From an uncultured Caulobacterales bacterium (GTDB taxonomy: Bacteria > Pseudomonadota > Alphaproteobacteria > Caulobacterales > Maricaulaceae): DNA of 64,000 bases. A model generated the notes under the pieces. It worked only from the letters and a program-made list of their open reading frames with translations. It was not told where the DNA came from and did not search any database. A program made the translations under genes and the position numbers. The DNA is taken from contig CALFVT010000006.1 of assembly GCA_937928165.1 (NCBI GenBank), forward strand, positions 62,001-126,000, in the 5' to 3' direction. Every line of letters begins with the position of its first letter. Position 1 is the first letter of the stretch. This document shows positions 1-7,908 of the stretch, in pieces.

Positions 1-432
1 AAAGGGATTGTCCCGATTGAAGAGGCTTTGGCCGCTGCACGGCAAGCCGGACTTGACCTCGTCGAAGTTGCGCCCAACCCCAATGCACCGGTTTGTAAAG
101 TTCTGGACTACGGAAAACTCCGCTTTGAAAATCAAAAGAAAAAAGCCGCGAACCGCAAGAGTCAACGCACGCAAGCGATTAAAGAAATTAAAATGCGCCC
201 CAATATTGATACCCATGATTATCAAGTTAAAACTCGGGCGATGGGCAAGTTTTTTGACCGCGGCGATAAAGTCAAAGTCACAATCCGTTTCCGGGGCCGT
301 GAGATGGCCCATATGGACCGCGGCATGACCTTGTTACAGCGGGTCAAAGAAGATTTCGATGAAGTCGCAAAAGTTGAATTTGAGCCCAAGACCGAAGGCC
401 GTATGATGACCATGGTGCTCGCACCAAAATAA
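1..432 (+). CDS. infC: Translation initiation factor IF-3 (5'-truncated by the window edge)
   Basis: IF-3 binds the 30S subunit, keeps it apart from 50S and proofreads initiator tRNA pairing. The frame is open from base 1 and has no upstream stop, so the gene starts outside the window. The visible 143 residues hold the end of the N-terminal domain ([20 protein letters not shown]), the basic linker ([11 protein letters not shown]) and the whole C-terminal domain ending in MTMVLAPK. About 30 N-terminal residues are missing compared with the usual length of about 175. rpmI and rplT, often directly downstream of infC, lie almost 3 kb away here, with four unrelated genes between. The identification is secure. 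Confidence 0.97.
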   Translation, partial: KGIVPIEEALAAARQAGLDLVEVAPNPNAPVCKVLDYGKLRFENQKKKAANRKSQRTQAIKEIKMRPNIDTHDYQVKTRAMGKFFDRGDKVKVTIRFRGREMAHMDRGMTLLQRVKEDFDEVAKVEFEPKTEGRMMTMVLAPK

Positions 433-465
433 GCGCCTTCCGCCCATAAACGAAGGGGGATTCGG

Positions 466-1341
466 GTGCATTTAGATAAATATTTAAACACAGATCACCT
501 CCGGCGAAACCGTTGGTGGCACTGGATATTGGGGTTTATATTTATCGTCATCATTTGGTTTGCAGGGGCTATCTTCCTTTATATGCCGCTTATAATGATG
601 GAGTCGAAACTGAGCCCGCAAATGGCTCAGTTTTTTGAATATATTATTTTATTTGCGAATTTCTTACCCATCATTTTCGGCCTTTGGCTTATGACTAAGT
701 TTTGGCATAAAGAGTCGTTTTTAAACATATTTACAGCCAGCCATAAATTTCGCTGGGGCTATCTCTGGCGTGCGGCTTTAATTGTGACCTTAACGAGCCT
801 TATTTTCATAGGGCTTAATTACCTCTTCGTTCCAAGTGATTTTGACGGCTTTCAGCTTAATAATGACCTTTCGCTTTATTGGAAGCTCCTGATTATTACC
901 TTAATCTTCGTCCCGTTTCAGGCGGGGAGCGAGGAGCTGCTTCTGCGGGGTTATTTGAACCGCGCAATAGCACGCTACGTTAAAAATCCATGGATTGTCT
1001 TTTTCATCACCAGCGCAGGTTTTGCCGCCCTTCACGCCGCAAACCCCGAAGCCGCAGGGCAGCTATGGCCTTATCTCACCTTAATTTTTACCTTTGGGTT
1101 TTTCATGTGCGTGCTTTTATATTTTGAAGGCGGACTTGAGAGCGCCATAAGCTTTCATGTTATTAATAATATCTTCGCCTTTAGCCTAACAGGCTACCGC
1201 GACCCTGACCTGCCTGAAAGCGCATTATTCACCGCTGACATTCCCGACATTGCTTGGTCTCAAACATTATGGACAATCGCCACAATGAGCATCACCTGCG
1301 GCCTCATCATTTGGGCTAACCGCAAATGGGGACATGATTAG
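466..1341 (+). CDS. CPBP-family intramembrane glutamic protease
   Basis: Polytopic membrane protein of 291 residues with about eight hydrophobic segments. It carries the CPBP (CAAX protease/bacteriocin-processing, Abi) signature: the EExxxR motif in SEELLLRGYL, an FxxxH-type motif in FAALHAANPE, and HVINN in a later helix. Members cleave prenylated or other membrane substrates, or serve in bacteriocin self-immunity; the substrate here is unknown. The start is GTG, preceded by a good GAAGGGGGA ribosome site. It follows infC by 33 bases, so it may be co-transcribed. Family assignment is firm and the role is open. Confidence 0.88.
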   Translation: MHLDKYLNTDHLRRNRWWHWILGFIFIVIIWFAGAIFLYMPLIMMESKLSPQMAQFFEYIILFANFLPIIFGLWLMTKFWHKESFLNIFTASHKFRWGYLWRAALIVTLTSLIFIGLNYLFVPSDFDGFQLNNDLSLYWKLLIITLIFVPFQAGSEELLLRGYLNRAIARYVKNPWIVFFITSAGFAALHAANPEAAGQLWPYLTLIFTFGFFMCVLLYFEGGLESAISFHVINNIFAFSLTGYRDPDLPESALFTADIPDIAWSQTLWTIATMSITCGLIIWANRKWGHD

Positions 1342-1352
1342 GTGGAAAAGCC

Positions 1353-1508
1353 ATGCAAAAACTAGACGGTTTAATTGGACGGGACATCGGATTCATCATA
1401 TTTCTCATCGTCTTGCATTACGGCACTCACCTTATCGCCGAATTATTGAACGTCACCGATCATCACGTAAAAACTATATACGCTGGGCGCTCCTTTTTCT
1501 TTTCTTAA
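1353..1508 (+). CDS. Possible small membrane protein (51 aa), overlapped by a second open frame
   Basis: An ATG preceded by AGGTGGAA opens a 51-residue frame with a hydrophobic segment (GFIIFLIVLHYGTHLIAEL). A different frame, 1334-1573, encodes 79 residues. Its first half is an unlikely basic stretch, but its second half (WALLFLFLMTGACVRIFWPEL) looks like a real membrane helix. The first frame ends in TAATG, which re-enters the second frame. Two readings fit: one small two-helix membrane gene broken by a frameshift near 1490-1510, or a small gene plus a coupled peptide. No family is recognised. Confidence 0.4.
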   Translation: MQKLDGLIGRDIGFIIFLIVLHYGTHLIAELLNVTDHHVKTIYAGRSFFFS

Positions 1509-1625
1509 TGACCGGCGCCTGCGTTCGAATATTTTGGCCCGAACTCCTCGAAGATAGCGATAAATCCTCTTAACGCTAACACCTTAGATTTGCGCGCCTA
1601 TCATATAGAGACTTATTATATTGAC

Positions 1626-1654
1626 TATAATTAGCAAAACCACTAATTAGCAAA
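1626..1654 (+). promoter_or_regulatory. -10 box and direct repeat, candidate ArsR-family operator
   Basis: A perfect TATAAT (1626-1631) overlaps the first of two 11-bp direct repeats TAATTAGCAAA (1628-1638 and 1644-1654). The second ends one base before the ATG of the ArsR-type regulator. A clear -35 box is not visible. Repeats placed on the -10 and on the start codon suit autorepression by the downstream regulator; that is inferred from position. Confidence 0.5.
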
Positions 1655-1655
1655 T

Positions 1656-1967
1656 ATGCAAAATAATGTTTTCAAAGCGTTGTCTCATCCTGTCAGACGC
1701 GACATTCTGGCGACCTTGCGTAAAGGCCCCTGCCTTGCGGGGGATTTAGCCGCGGAATTTGACGCCGCTTGGCCCACCATCAGCCGTCATTTGTCCGTCC
1801 TCAAGCAGGCCGACCTCATCTCTGCAGACCGAAACGGCACCCAGATTTACTACCGTATTAATACCAGCGTGGTTGAAGACGCCGCAAGCGCCGTCTTGGC
1901 CTTAATCCAACCCGCCGCCGCGCCAAAACTTCGCCCGCAAACCGGATTGCCAAAAGAGGAGACTTAA
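1656..1967 (+). CDS. ArsR/SmtB-family transcriptional repressor (SdpR-like)
   Basis: A 103-residue winged-helix repressor: FKALSHPVRRDILATLRKGP, then the recognition helix region (TISRHLSVLKQADLISADR) and the wing (NGTQIYYRI). I see no metal-binding cysteine cluster of the ELCVCDL kind, so a non-metal signal is likely. Its 3' end is two bases from an SdpI-type gene. That pairing matches Bacillus sdpRI, where the repressor controls itself and the immunity protein. Direct repeats in front of the gene are a plausible operator. Confidence 0.85.
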   Translation: MQNNVFKALSHPVRRDILATLRKGPCLAGDLAAEFDAAWPTISRHLSVLKQADLISADRNGTQIYYRINTSVVEDAASAVLALIQPAAAPKLRPQTGLPKEET

Positions 1968-1969
1968 CC

Positions 1970-2671
1970 GTGGTTAAACTTGGACTACAGGCCACAGCTC
2001 TCACGGCATTGACCATTACCGCTATTATTATTTGGACACTGGGCCAACTCCCCGATAGCGGCACATTTCCTATTCACTGGAACGCCGCCGGAGAGCCAAA
2101 TGGGTTTGCCGATAAAAAAGAGTTTACCTTTATGATGTGGAGCCTTGCAGGCGTAACTGTTTTCTGCGGGTTATTATTTGCAGCCTTGCCCAAAATTGCA
2201 CCGCATAAAACCAATTTAATGAAGTCTTCCAAAGCCTATCTCACGGCGTGGATTGGCCTGCAAATCATAATGACCTTCACTATAATCATCGTCAGCTATA
2301 GCGTCATTAAAGGCATTCAGACTGGCAGCGGAGACGCATTAGACGTGAGCGGGCTAGTTAAAGTCTTGTTTTTCTCAATCTCCATATTTTTCATCATAAT
2401 CGGTAATTACCTGCCTAAAACACGGCCAAATTGGTTTATTGGCATTCGGACACCTTGGAGCCTATCTAGCCAGCAAAGCTGGGAGAAAACTCACCGCCTT
2501 GCGGGTCTTTTATTTGTTATTTTCGGTGCAAGCTTTGCCGGCCTAATATGGCTATTTCCGCTCGAGACCGCTATTTATATGTTTCTTGCGGGCCAAATGA
2601 TTGCGGCCTTTGTGCCAGTGATCGCGTCTTATCAATATTGGAAACATGCCGATGATAAAATTGAGCTTTGA
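1970..2671 (+). CDS. SdpI-family membrane protein (DUF1648 plus SdpI domains)
   Basis: A 233-residue integral membrane protein with six or so hydrophobic segments. The N-terminal third has the DUF1648 pattern (PIHWNAAGEPNGFADK) and the C-terminal part has the SdpI signature (IGIRTPWSLSSQQSWEKTHR). In Bacillus, SdpI gives immunity to the SdpC toxin and relays its presence to the ArsR repressor SdpR. Here the repressor gene lies directly upstream with a two-base gap and a GTG start, but no SdpC-like toxin or SdpAB gene is present. Its partner signal is unknown; it may sense another membrane-active agent. Confidence 0.83.
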   Translation: MVKLGLQATALTALTITAIIIWTLGQLPDSGTFPIHWNAAGEPNGFADKKEFTFMMWSLAGVTVFCGLLFAALPKIAPHKTNLMKSSKAYLTAWIGLQIIMTFTIIIVSYSVIKGIQTGSGDALDVSGLVKVLFFSISIFFIIIGNYLPKTRPNWFIGIRTPWSLSSQQSWEKTHRLAGLLFVIFGASFAGLIWLFPLETAIYMFLAGQMIAAFVPVIASYQYWKHADDKIEL

Positions 2672-2677
2672 CGATAT

Positions 2678-3070
2678 TTAAACCGCTTTTTGACGGGCGG
2701 CCCGCCGGGCAAAATAAAACCCAAGCGCCATCCATATCAGCTCAAACCCAACTTCGTAATAGGTATTTCCTGACCCTGAATCCATGCCGTCCATCATCAG
2801 CCCCAGCAAGCGCCCTAACGCAAAGGCGCCTGTGACAAGCGCTATAACCAAGCAGAGGAAAACCGCTTGATGTGACCGCGCTTTCCACAACATAAGCAGC
2901 CCCATGAGTAAACACACCGCCCAAAGCGCGCGAATATTATGCAGCGCATAAACACCTTAGCTCTGCACATCAAAAAAGCTTAAAAGCCGCTGCGGCAAGA
3001 TAAGGCCCCAAAAACCGTAGAGCGTATAAAACACCCCGTTTATTATATTATAAAACGTCACGCCGCCCAT
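2678..3070 (-). pseudogene. DUF4345 membrane protein interrupted by an in-frame stop
   Basis: Reading the minus strand from the ATG at 3070 gives a DUF4345-like protein: GGVTFYNIINGVFYTLYGFW..., ending ...GFYFARRAARQKAV. A TAA in the same frame at about 2957-2959 splits it after FFDVQS. The frame then continues with GVYALHNIRALWAV, which still looks like normal family sequence, and both halves keep hydrophobic helices. A single base change would restore a protein of about 130 residues. This is either a recent pseudogene, a sequencing error, or a shorter protein restarted at the ATG at 2917. The function of DUF4345 proteins is unknown. Confidence 0.7.
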
Positions 3071-3167
3071 GATATGACCCTTATGCGAATGTCCATTATA
3101 GCACTTATCTATGGCTAACCCTATGACCTTAAATCTGTCAAATCCGAAATCAAGCCGCACTCCCCTC

Positions 3168-3219
3168 TTGCCTTTGATAAAATCCGCGTTATAAGGCGCT
3201 CTTTCCAGTTTACTGGAAA
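3168..3219 (+). promoter_or_regulatory. Probable rpmI-rplT promoter and 5'-UTR hairpin
   Basis: TTGCCT (3168-3173) and TATAAG (3190-3195) are 16 bp apart. Directly after, at 3202-3219, TTTCCAG and CTGGAAA form a 7-bp stem with a 4-base loop. About 90 more untranslated bases precede rpmI. In several bacteria L20 represses this operon by binding its leader; whether this hairpin takes part is a guess. Confidence 0.45.
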
Positions 3220-3307
3220 CGCAGCCGCGTGGGCGAATGGCATGCCTACCGGCTCTAACGCTCGGCCATCTGGATCTTCACCGGAGGCCATATTATAGGA
3301 GACCGAA

Positions 3308-3508
3308 ATGCCAAAAATGAAGACTAAGTCAGGCGCTAAAAAGCGTTTTAAACTGACCGCCAGCGGCAAAGTTAAAGCCGGCCAAGCCGGAAAACGCCAC
3401 GGTATGATCAAGCGTACAAATGACCAAATTCGCAATCTACGCGGCACTCGCGTTTTGAAAGAATGCGACGCCAAAGTCATTCGTAAAAAATATCTACCCA
3501 ACGGTTAA
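3308..3508 (+). CDS. rpmI: 50S ribosomal protein bL35
   Basis: A 66-residue basic ribosomal protein, full length for the family, with the standard opening [20 protein letters not shown] and ending in KKYLPNG. A TAGGAGACCGAA ribosome site precedes it. It is followed 27 bases later by rplT, the usual partner. bL35 sits in the large subunit near the peptide exit and E-site region. Confidence 0.98.
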   Translation: MPKMKTKSGAKKRFKLTASGKVKAGQAGKRHGMIKRTNDQIRNLRGTRVLKECDAKVIRKKYLPNG

Positions 3509-3535
3509 ATCACACCCCAAACATAGGAGACGATT

Positions 3536-3913
3536 ATGTCACGTGTAAAACGCGGTGTGACGAAACACGCACGCCACAAAAAGATTATCGACGCGGCCAA
3601 AGGCTATCGCGGCCGCCGTAAAAATACCTTTCGTATTGCCAATCAGGCGGTCGAAAAAGCAGGCCAATATGCCTATATCGGCCGCAAGCTGAAAAAGCGT
3701 CAATTCCGCGCCCTTTGGATTCAGCGGATTAACGCTGCCGCCCGCCTTCACGGCCTAACCTACAGCCGTTTCATGGACGGCCTGAATAAAGCCGGCATTA
3801 GCCTTGACCGTAAAGTCCTCGCCGATATCGCCGGCAATGAGCCGGATGTATTCGCCGAGCTGGCCGCAACCGCCAAAAAACACGCCTCACAGCCCCATAC
3901 GGTTAAAGCGTAA
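3536..3913 (+). CDS. rplT: 50S ribosomal protein bL20
   Basis: A 125-residue protein beginning [20 protein letters not shown] with the typical basic N-terminal extension that binds 23S rRNA early in 50S assembly. The C-terminal globular part ([20 protein letters not shown]) is standard and includes the region used for autoregulation in other species. It carries a short extra tail ([16 protein letters not shown]), common in alphaproteobacteria. It is followed by a strong terminator. Confidence 0.98.
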   Translation: MSRVKRGVTKHARHKKIIDAAKGYRGRRKNTFRIANQAVEKAGQYAYIGRKLKKRQFRALWIQRINAAARLHGLTYSRFMDGLNKAGISLDRKVLADIAGNEPDVFAELAATAKKHASQPHTVKA

Positions 3914-3937
3914 ATCAAGCCGATTGATTGAATTTAA

Positions 3938-3962
3938 GGCCCGCCTCGCGCGGGCTTTTTTA
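3938..3962 (+). terminator. Rho-independent terminator after rplT
   Basis: GCCCGC (3939-3944) pairs with GCGGGC (3950-3955) over a short loop and is followed by a run of six to seven T. It lies 25 bases after the rplT stop codon. Confidence 0.88.
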
Positions 3963-4000
3963 TGGCTTTGACACCCTGCATAGATGAGCCTATTATCATA

Positions 4001-4063
4001 GGGTCAGGGGTGGAAAGTCGGGCTTCGACCCGTTCGTCAGCGAAGCTCCTGACACATTGACCC
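4001..4063. repeat. REP-like imperfect inverted repeat
   Basis: GGGTCA (4001-4006) is mirrored by TGACCC (4058-4063), and nested inside are GTCAGG (4003-4008) and CCTGAC (4048-4053). Smaller hairpins CGGGCTTCGACCCG and TTCGTCAGCGAA fill the interior. It lies between the rplT terminator and the next gene. It looks like an extragenic palindrome, but no second copy is seen in this window. Confidence 0.5.
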
Positions 4064-4142
4064 TTGGCATATTATCTCTCGCCTCACATCTGCAAAAGCC
4101 CCCCCCCTCTCGTGGGTAGTGCATCAGTTTGAAATCTAGCCT

Positions 4143-4171
4143 TTGAAAACCTGACTTAGTTCCTATATGCT
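4143..4171 (+). promoter_or_regulatory. Probable sigma-70 type promoter of the 59-aa gene
   Basis: TTGAAA (4143-4148) and TATGCT (4166-4171) are separated by exactly 17 bp, and the start codon of the small gene lies 24 bases further on. This supports the small gene being expressed by itself. Confidence 0.5.
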
Positions 4172-4195
4172 AGCGGTAAGCAAAGCGAGGTTAAT

Positions 4196-4375
4196 ATGTC
4201 AGATTGGGCGTTAGTAGAAGATCCCTACACATATATAAATTTAGATAGAGTGAATTATATCCAGTTATCTGGCAGGAGGGCCCTTATCTATTTTGCAGGA
4301 CAGGAGCAGCCATTAGAGATAGCAGAGGAAGCAGTAAGCAAGCTTCTCTCTGGAAAGACTATACATAATGGCTAA
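4196..4375 (+). CDS. Small uncharacterised protein (59 aa)
   Basis: An ATG with GCGAGG five bases upstream opens 59 codons beginning MSDWALVEDPYTYINLDRVN and ending KLLSGKTIHNG. The composition is that of a folded acidic protein, with no signal peptide and no membrane helix. The pattern of alternating strands followed by a helix (QPLEIAEEAVSKLLSG) resembles small beta-beta-alpha orphan proteins. It has its own promoter-like sequence and no operon partner, and is flanked by runs of nine (4099-4107) and eight (4388-4395) C residues. No family is recognised. Confidence 0.7.
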   Translation: MSDWALVEDPYTYINLDRVNYIQLSGRRALIYFAGQEQPLEIAEEAVSKLLSGKTIHNG

Positions 4376-4467
4376 ATCACCCAAACGCCCCCCCCTCTCT
4401 CTCGCGCGGCTGCGCTGGACAAAATCACCCACATATAATAGCCTTTGTCAAGATGAGGGAGAGATAT

Positions 4468-5238
4468 ATGCGGCTTATGATTAAATCACTACAGGCAGGA
4501 TTAATCGGTTTAGGCCTTAATCTGCTCGTAACGCCCGCCGCCAATGCCCATAATCCACAAGACTTCCGGCAGAACCAAGAGCAATCTAATGCGCATAAAA
4601 GCGTCTTTTCCGTCTCTGCTACGGCTGAGGTGACGCAAAACCCCGACCATATTGAAATTATCGCCGCCGTCATATCTCGCGGCAAAGACGCCCAAGATAC
4701 GGGGCAGGATAATGCCCAGAAAATGAGCACGGTTTTTGCCTCCCTCAGTCAACTCGGCATTACAGAAAAAAATATTAAAACGATCAATATCTCCCTTGAA
4801 CCGCGATTTGATTATAGCCAAAAAAGGCGGCCTCGCATTTTGGGCTATGAAGCGGAGAACCGCATTGCCATTACCCATGACAACCCCAAACAAGCCGGAG
4901 ATATTGTCGAGCGATTAATTACGGCAGGGGTTAATGATATTGACGACGTTCGCTTTTATATTAAAGACGCAGAAAGCCTTCAAGATATGGCCACAGACAC
5001 TGCCATTAAGAAAGCCCGCAAAAAAGCCGCGGCCATTGCCGCCAGCGCAGGCGTTAGCCTTGGAAAGCTACACGGCATAAAAATTGATGGTAATAATCAA
5101 AACGGCCAAAATTATGACCAAATCGTTGTGACAGCCTCTCGTAAAAAAGGCGGGGACGACGACAATTATATCCCCCCTATAAGCCACGGCGAGCAAACCA
5201 TCACCGCCCGCGTAACTCTGACTTATGAACTGCCTTAA
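4468..5238 (+). CDS. SIMPL-domain (DUF541) periplasmic protein
   Basis: A 256-residue exported protein. The ATG at 4468 is preferred over one at 4453 because GGGAGAG lies just before it and because it yields a clean signal peptide ending TPAANA. The mature part is a SIMPL/DUF541 domain: VSATAEVTQNPDHIEI near the start, a middle with the characteristic GYEAENRIAI strand, and AIKKARKKAAAIAASAGVSL in the helix. Relatives include oxidative-stress-related periplasmic proteins of E. coli (YggE type) and the human protein SIMPL; the biochemical role is not known. A GNAT gene follows 21 bases later. Confidence 0.88.
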   Translation: MRLMIKSLQAGLIGLGLNLLVTPAANAHNPQDFRQNQEQSNAHKSVFSVSATAEVTQNPDHIEIIAAVISRGKDAQDTGQDNAQKMSTVFASLSQLGITEKNIKTINISLEPRFDYSQKRRPRILGYEAENRIAITHDNPKQAGDIVERLITAGVNDIDDVRFYIKDAESLQDMATDTAIKKARKKAAAIAASAGVSLGKLHGIKIDGNNQNGQNYDQIVVTASRKKGGDDDNYIPPISHGEQTITARVTLTYELP

Positions 5239-5259
5239 TTCCAATATAGTAATATCCTA

Positions 5260-5715
5260 GTGAAAATTATAGAAGACAATCTCACCCATCCGGCGGTACG
5301 GCAACTCCTCGCACTTCATTTACAAGACATGGAGGCTCAATCGCCAAAAGATACAGTCTATGCGCTTGATTTATCAGGTTTAGAAAAGGGAGGAGTTACG
5401 GTCTGGACCTTATGGCAAGATAAGGCACTATGGGGGTGCGGCGCTCTTCATGAATTATCACCAGTACATAGCGAGATTAAATCCATGCGCACCCATCCTG
5501 ATCATTTACGCAAAGGAGCGGCGGCAAGATTACTCACGCATATGATAACCATAGCGCGGCAGCGCAGGTATAAAACTTTATCGCTTGAAACAGGTACCCA
5601 TAAGGGTTTCGCACCGGCCATTACGCTTTATAAAAAATTTGGATTTAAAAGCGGCTCCGCTTTTGCGGGCTATAAAACTAGCCCGCAAAATCAGTTCTTT
5701 CACTTAGAGCTTTAA
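5260..5715 (+). CDS. GNAT-family N-acetyltransferase
   Basis: 151 residues with the GNAT acetyl-CoA loop HPDHLRKGAAARLLTHMI (Q/RxxGxA variant R-K-G-A-A), followed by the C-terminal pattern SLETGTHKGFAPAITLYKKF and FGFKSGSAFAGY. It is close to the PaiA/YsnE-like group that ends in SPxNxFFxLEL, seen here as SPQNQFFHLEL. The GTG start is chosen as the only start giving the full N-terminal strand. The substrate cannot be told from the sequence. It converges on asd. Confidence 0.86.
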   Translation: MKIIEDNLTHPAVRQLLALHLQDMEAQSPKDTVYALDLSGLEKGGVTVWTLWQDKALWGCGALHELSPVHSEIKSMRTHPDHLRKGAAARLLTHMITIARQRRYKTLSLETGTHKGFAPAITLYKKFGFKSGSAFAGYKTSPQNQFFHLEL

Positions 5716-5725
5716 GCGAGGTGCC

Positions 5726-6754
5726 CTAAGCCGCAGCTTTGCCCTTAAAGCCGCGGTTAATGAGCGCTTCGGCGACTTGCACCGCGTTGAGCGCCGCGCC
5801 TTTGCGAAGGTTATCAGAGACCACCCACATGTTGAGGGTATTATCTTGGGTGCTGTCTTCGCGGATGCGCGAGACAAACGTGGCAAATTCGCCCACGCAG
5901 TCTATAGGCGTGATATAGCCGCCGTCCTCGCGCTTATCAATCACCATCAGGCCCGGGGCTTCGCGCAGGATGTCCCGCGCTGCATCGGCGGAGAGCTCAT
6001 TTTCAAATTCAATATTCAGCGCTTCCGCATGGCCAACAAAGGTCGGCACCCGCACGGCGGTCGCGGTAACTTTCACTTTAGGGTCGAGAATTTTCATGGT
6101 CTCGGCCTTCATTTTCCATTCTTCTTTTGTATCGCCGCCGTCCATAAACACGTCGATATGGGGAATGACGTTAAAGGCAATCTGCTTGGGGAAATTATGC
6201 GGCTTCAGCTCATCATTGGAATAAATCCCTTTCGTTTGCAGCCATAGCTCATCCATCTTCGCCTTGCCGCCGCCAGAGACCGATTGATATGTGCTGACAA
6301 CAACCCGCTTAATGCTCGCCGCATCATGGAGCGGCTTTAGGGCCACGACCATTTGAATAGTGGAGCAATTCGGATTGGCAATAATGCCCTTGTTTTTATA
6401 ATCCAAAACCGCATCGGCGTTCACTTCGGGCACAACCAAAGGTACATCCGGGTCCATGCGCCAGACGGAGCTATTATCAATCACAACCGCGCCCGCCGCC
6501 GCAATTTTCGGCGACCATATTTTCGATACATCCCCGCCTGCACTCATGAGGGCAATATCAACTTTTGAAAAATCAAACTGCTCAATATCATGGCATTTAA
6601 GATCACGATCCCCAAAGCTCACCTCGCGGCCAATGGAGCGGCGAGACGCAACGGCGTAAACCTCGTCAATATCAATCTGGCTTTCGGCTAAAATCGTGAG
6701 CATTTCTGTGCCGACATTGCCGGTGGCTCCAACGATTGCAAAACGATATCCCAT
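5726..6754 (-). CDS. asd: Aspartate-semialdehyde dehydrogenase
   Basis: Makes L-aspartate 4-semialdehyde from aspartyl phosphate with NADPH, the branch point to lysine/diaminopimelate and to threonine and methionine. The Rossmann motif is GATGNVGTEML at residues 9-19, and the catalytic cysteine is in NPNCST (C130). Length is 342 residues with the start at 6754: GGAGG sits five bases before that ATG, whereas the ATG at 6766 has no such site and overlaps it. It is transcribed alone, and it complements the AK-HSD fusion and metX-metB elsewhere in the window. Confidence 0.96.
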   Translation of the reverse strand: MGYRFAIVGATGNVGTEMLTILAESQIDIDEVYAVASRRSIGREVSFGDRDLKCHDIEQFDFSKVDIALMSAGGDVSKIWSPKIAAAGAVVIDNSSVWRMDPDVPLVVPEVNADAVLDYKNKGIIANPNCSTIQMVVALKPLHDAASIKRVVVSTYQSVSGGGKAKMDELWLQTKGIYSNDELKPHNFPKQIAFNVIPHIDVFMDGGDTKEEWKMKAETMKILDPKVKVTATAVRVPTFVGHAEALNIEFENELSADAARDILREAPGLMVIDKREDGGYITPIDCVGEFATFVSRIREDSTQDNTLNMWVVSDNLRKGAALNAVQVAEALINRGFKGKAAA

Positions 6755-6917
6755 ATGCGCCTCCATCTGGCGGGGTTAAGCTGTAAAACGAGGCGCGCAA
6801 TAGCCGATAGAACGCCCCGCCGCAAGCGAGAACGTCATCACATCAACGTTAAAGTGGCAAAATTTTCCCGTTCAGATCTTTTATGTTCGCAATCTAGGAA
6901 AATTTTGCCTTAACCTC

Positions 6918-7298
6918 CTATCTCTTTCGTATTCGCCACAAATAAACTCCGGCCAGCAGGGCGATCACCCCGAAGCCGATGATTTCGAGCTGTGAGAACG
7001 GGCCGAGCCACGGGGCGGAGAGCGGCGCGAGGGCCGCCAACCCGCCGCCGCCGTTCATCGCCGCCCAGATCAGGATAAAGACAAAGGCTGTAGCGACTCC
7101 CGCCAATGAAAATACCGCTTTAAAAAAGGCATCATCGGCGCGGGCCGCGGCCTTGCGGCGCTCTGCGGCGCGGTGATAGCGGCGAAAACGGCGGTCTGAG
7201 ACGGTTTCCCCGCGCGGCTCGGGTTTGGGGTCAGGCTTAATATCCAGCTTTACGTGAGCATGGGGCGCCGAATCTTGGCTGTTTTCATCGCTGTCCAT
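6918..7298 (-). CDS. Uncharacterised two-helix membrane protein
   Basis: About 126 residues. A charged, proline-rich N-terminal half (KLDIKPDPKPEPRGE, then RRFRRYHRAAERRKAAARAD) precedes two membrane helices (AVFSLAGVATAFVFILIWAA and EIIGFGVIALLAGVYLWRI), with a basic C-terminus WRIRKR. The start at the ATG at 7298 is preferred to a GTG at 7310 on ribosome-site spacing. No family is recognised and no operon partner is evident. Confidence 0.6.
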   Translation of the reverse strand: MDSDENSQDSAPHAHVKLDIKPDPKPEPRGETVSDRRFRRYHRAAERRKAAARADDAFFKAVFSLAGVATAFVFILIWAAMNGGGGLAALAPLSAPWLGPFSQLEIIGFGVIALLAGVYLWRIRKR

Positions 7299-7377
7299 GG
7301 CGTGTCTCACCCTTAGATTAAATATTTGTGATGTTCTCTACCATAGCCAAATGATTAAAACATGCTAGAATTTGCTT

Positions 7378-7908
7378 ATGAAAACATGGTTATATTTCAT
7401 TTTACTAAGCGTTCTGGCCGTTCAGAGCCATAATGCCGCCGCCCAATCCGGCGTTTTACAAGACAACTCTCAAGATAGCCTTCAAGACAACCCTGCCGCC
7501 ATAGACCCCCAAAACGAAGGCGGATGGAACATCATTCCTGACAATGCCAAACGGCTTAATCAAGAGCAACTGGAACTGGCCTTTTCCGGCGTGACCCACC
7601 GGGGGCAATACCGTTTTCACCGCGAAGCAGTGAGTACATTTGCTTTCACGGAAACCACCCGTAAAGACGGCAGCTTAACTCACCGCCAAGGGCGTGAGAT
7701 TTTAGACGGTATTTGGAACGTCAGCGGAGATCAAATTTGCTATACTTATGAGCGGATATGGACCTATCCCGTCTGTTTCAATATTTATAAAAGCGGCACA
7801 TGTTATTACCATTTACAGCGCTCATCGGATGGGCAGCCAGTTTATGCGGTCACAGCGCGCAGCACACCTTCAAATCAGGAACCAGATTGTGATGCCTATA
7901 TCTCTTAA
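7378..7908 (+). CDS. Secreted protein, first of three tandem paralogues
   Basis: 177 residues with a signal peptide (MKTWLYFILLSVLAVQSHNAAAQ). The mature part shares with the next two genes the pattern LxxAFSGxTxxGxY, then DGS, then GxW, then an ICYxY strand, CFNIYKSGTCYYH and a final ARST...DCDAYIS. Four cysteines in the C-terminal half are conserved across the three, suggesting two disulfides in a beta-rich periplasmic or secreted fold. The stop overlaps the start of the second copy by 17 bases, so the three are translationally coupled. I do not recognise a named family with certainty; small alphaproteobacterial DUF995-like proteins are a possible relation. Confidence 0.72.
   Translation: MKTWLYFILLSVLAVQSHNAAAQSGVLQDNSQDSLQDNPAAIDPQNEGGWNIIPDNAKRLNQEQLELAFSGVTHRGQYRFHREAVSTFAFTETTRKDGSLTHRQGREILDGIWNVSGDQICYTYERIWTYPVCFNIYKSGTCYYHLQRSSDGQPVYAVTARSTPSNQEPDCDAYIS

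Noticed and set aside
3121-3501. Long minus-strand open frame opposite rpmI
   Set aside because: It runs antisense through the whole of rpmI, whose identity is certain, has no ribosome site and looks like no protein.
7748-7891. Longer start for the second secreted paralogue
   Set aside because: The added residues come from a second frame of the first paralogue and would bury the signal peptide.
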